The position numbers were made by a program, and so were the translations under genes. Shown here piece after piece: positions 5,965 through 6,430 of a stretch of 6,430 nt of DNA. Position 1 is the first letter of the stretch. Each line of letters begins with the position of its first letter. Origin of the DNA: Proteobacteria bacterium UBA6492 (GTDB lineage Bacteria; Pseudomonadota; Gammaproteobacteria; UBA6429; Thiohalophilaceae); contig DJMK01000163.1 of the NCBI GenBank assembly GCA_002436485.1, forward strand, positions 3,457 through 9,886. The letters are read 5' to 3'. Under the pieces are notes generated by a model. It was not told the DNA's origin. It searched no databases and saw nothing but the letters and a program-made list of their open reading frames with translations.

Positions 5965-6430
5965 ATGATGACAATGAGCACACAGATTGCCCCAAAGTCT
6001 AAATTACGCTTTTCTGGCGTGTTGGCGGGAATATTGGGCCTGTTGACTCTGGCAGCCCAGACCTCGGTGTATGCCGCGACTGCCACAGCCACCGTCACGG
6101 TCGACGTGGTCAGCACCATTCGTCTGAATAATATTACCAGCATGGTGTTTGGCGACATCGCGTCCAGCGCCTCATCCGGCACGGTGATTTTGAATACCAC
6201 CGGTGCGCGAGTCTCGACCGGTGGGGTGACCATTAATACTTCGGTGCCGGGGTCGGCTGCCACTTTTGATGTCATGGGTGACCCAAATGCGAGCTATGCC
6301 ATCACTTTGCCGGCCGCGATCACACTAACAAATCCTTTAGGAAATAGTATGTTGGTCGATAATCTTAATAGCACACCTTCCAGCTTTGGTACTTTGGATG
6401 GCAGTGGCCAGCAGGTGTTGCAGGTGGGCG
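5965..6430 (+). CDS. Second exported DUF4402 protein (3' end beyond the window)
   Basis: An open frame of 155 codons reaches the right edge without a stop. A signal peptide (1-37) ends VYA|AT. The mature part starts with the alternating Ala/Thr strand usual at the head of DUF4402, then VFGDIA (61-66), TTGAR (78-82), AATFDVMG (98-105) and ASYAITLP (109-116). These align in order and spacing with the C-terminal domain of the preceding protein, so the two are paralogues. The frame begins one base after the previous stop. ATGs at 5965, 5968 and 5974 are all possible starts, no good ribosome site precedes any of them, and coupling to the upstream gene is likely. It is probably a subunit of the same surface structure. 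Confidence 0.85.
   Translation, partial: MMTMSTQIAPKSKLRFSGVLAGILGLLTLAAQTSVYAATATATVTVDVVSTIRLNNITSMVFGDIASSASSGTVILNTTGARVSTGGVTINTSVPGSAATFDVMGDPNASYAITLPAAITLTNPLGNSMLVDNLNSTPSSFGTLDGSGQQVLQVG

Noticed and set aside
5913..6275. 120-codon minus-strand ORF across the junction of the two DUF4402 genes
   Set aside because: It lies antisense to both signal-peptide and DUF4402 coding sequence, which explain the region fully.

Overview
The window looks like chromosomal DNA of a Gram-negative proteobacterium, most likely a gammaproteobacterium, of moderate GC content. This is an inference from the gene content: four or five exported or membrane-anchored proteins with Sec-type signals, a GlpE-like rhodanese, a periplasmic double-thioredoxin protein of the kind common in sulfur-oxidising proteobacteria, and DUF4402/DUF1566 surface-type proteins. 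No rRNA, tRNA, insertion sequence or CRISPR array is visible.

Left part (1-1267): a family 2 glycosyltransferase runs off the left edge on the minus strand. A strong hairpin terminator separates it from a single-domain rhodanese, also on the minus strand. The divergent gap between the rhodanese and the next gene carries a perfect 8-bp inverted repeat that looks like an operator. Middle part (1268-3610): an exported protein with two thioredoxin folds, CPYC then CPNC, is followed by a 10-bp hairpin. Next comes an exported retropepsin-like aspartic protease ending at a textbook intrinsic terminator. A small membrane protein with a coiled-coil tail lies convergently behind that terminator.

Right part (3742-6430): a plus-strand cluster begins with a doubtful 39-codon ORF. 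It continues with a membrane-anchored protein that has a long Lys/Pro/Ala/Gln linker and a C-terminal DUF1566 (Lcl C-terminal-like) domain. Its stop overlaps by 4 nt the start of an exported DUF4402 protein, and one base after that gene's stop begins a second exported DUF4402 protein that runs off the right edge. The three genes form a tight operon, probably for a surface or fimbria-like structure, with any chaperone or usher genes expected to the right of the window.

The most interesting observation is that the two DUF4402 proteins hold three copies of one motif at identical spacing (FG, then 16 residues from F to T in T-x-G-x-R). One copy lies in the otherwise unassigned N-terminal half of the first protein, so that protein appears to be an internal domain duplication. 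The divergent rhodanese/double-thioredoxin pair with its shared palindrome is a second candidate for a small regulated sulfur or thiol-redox unit.
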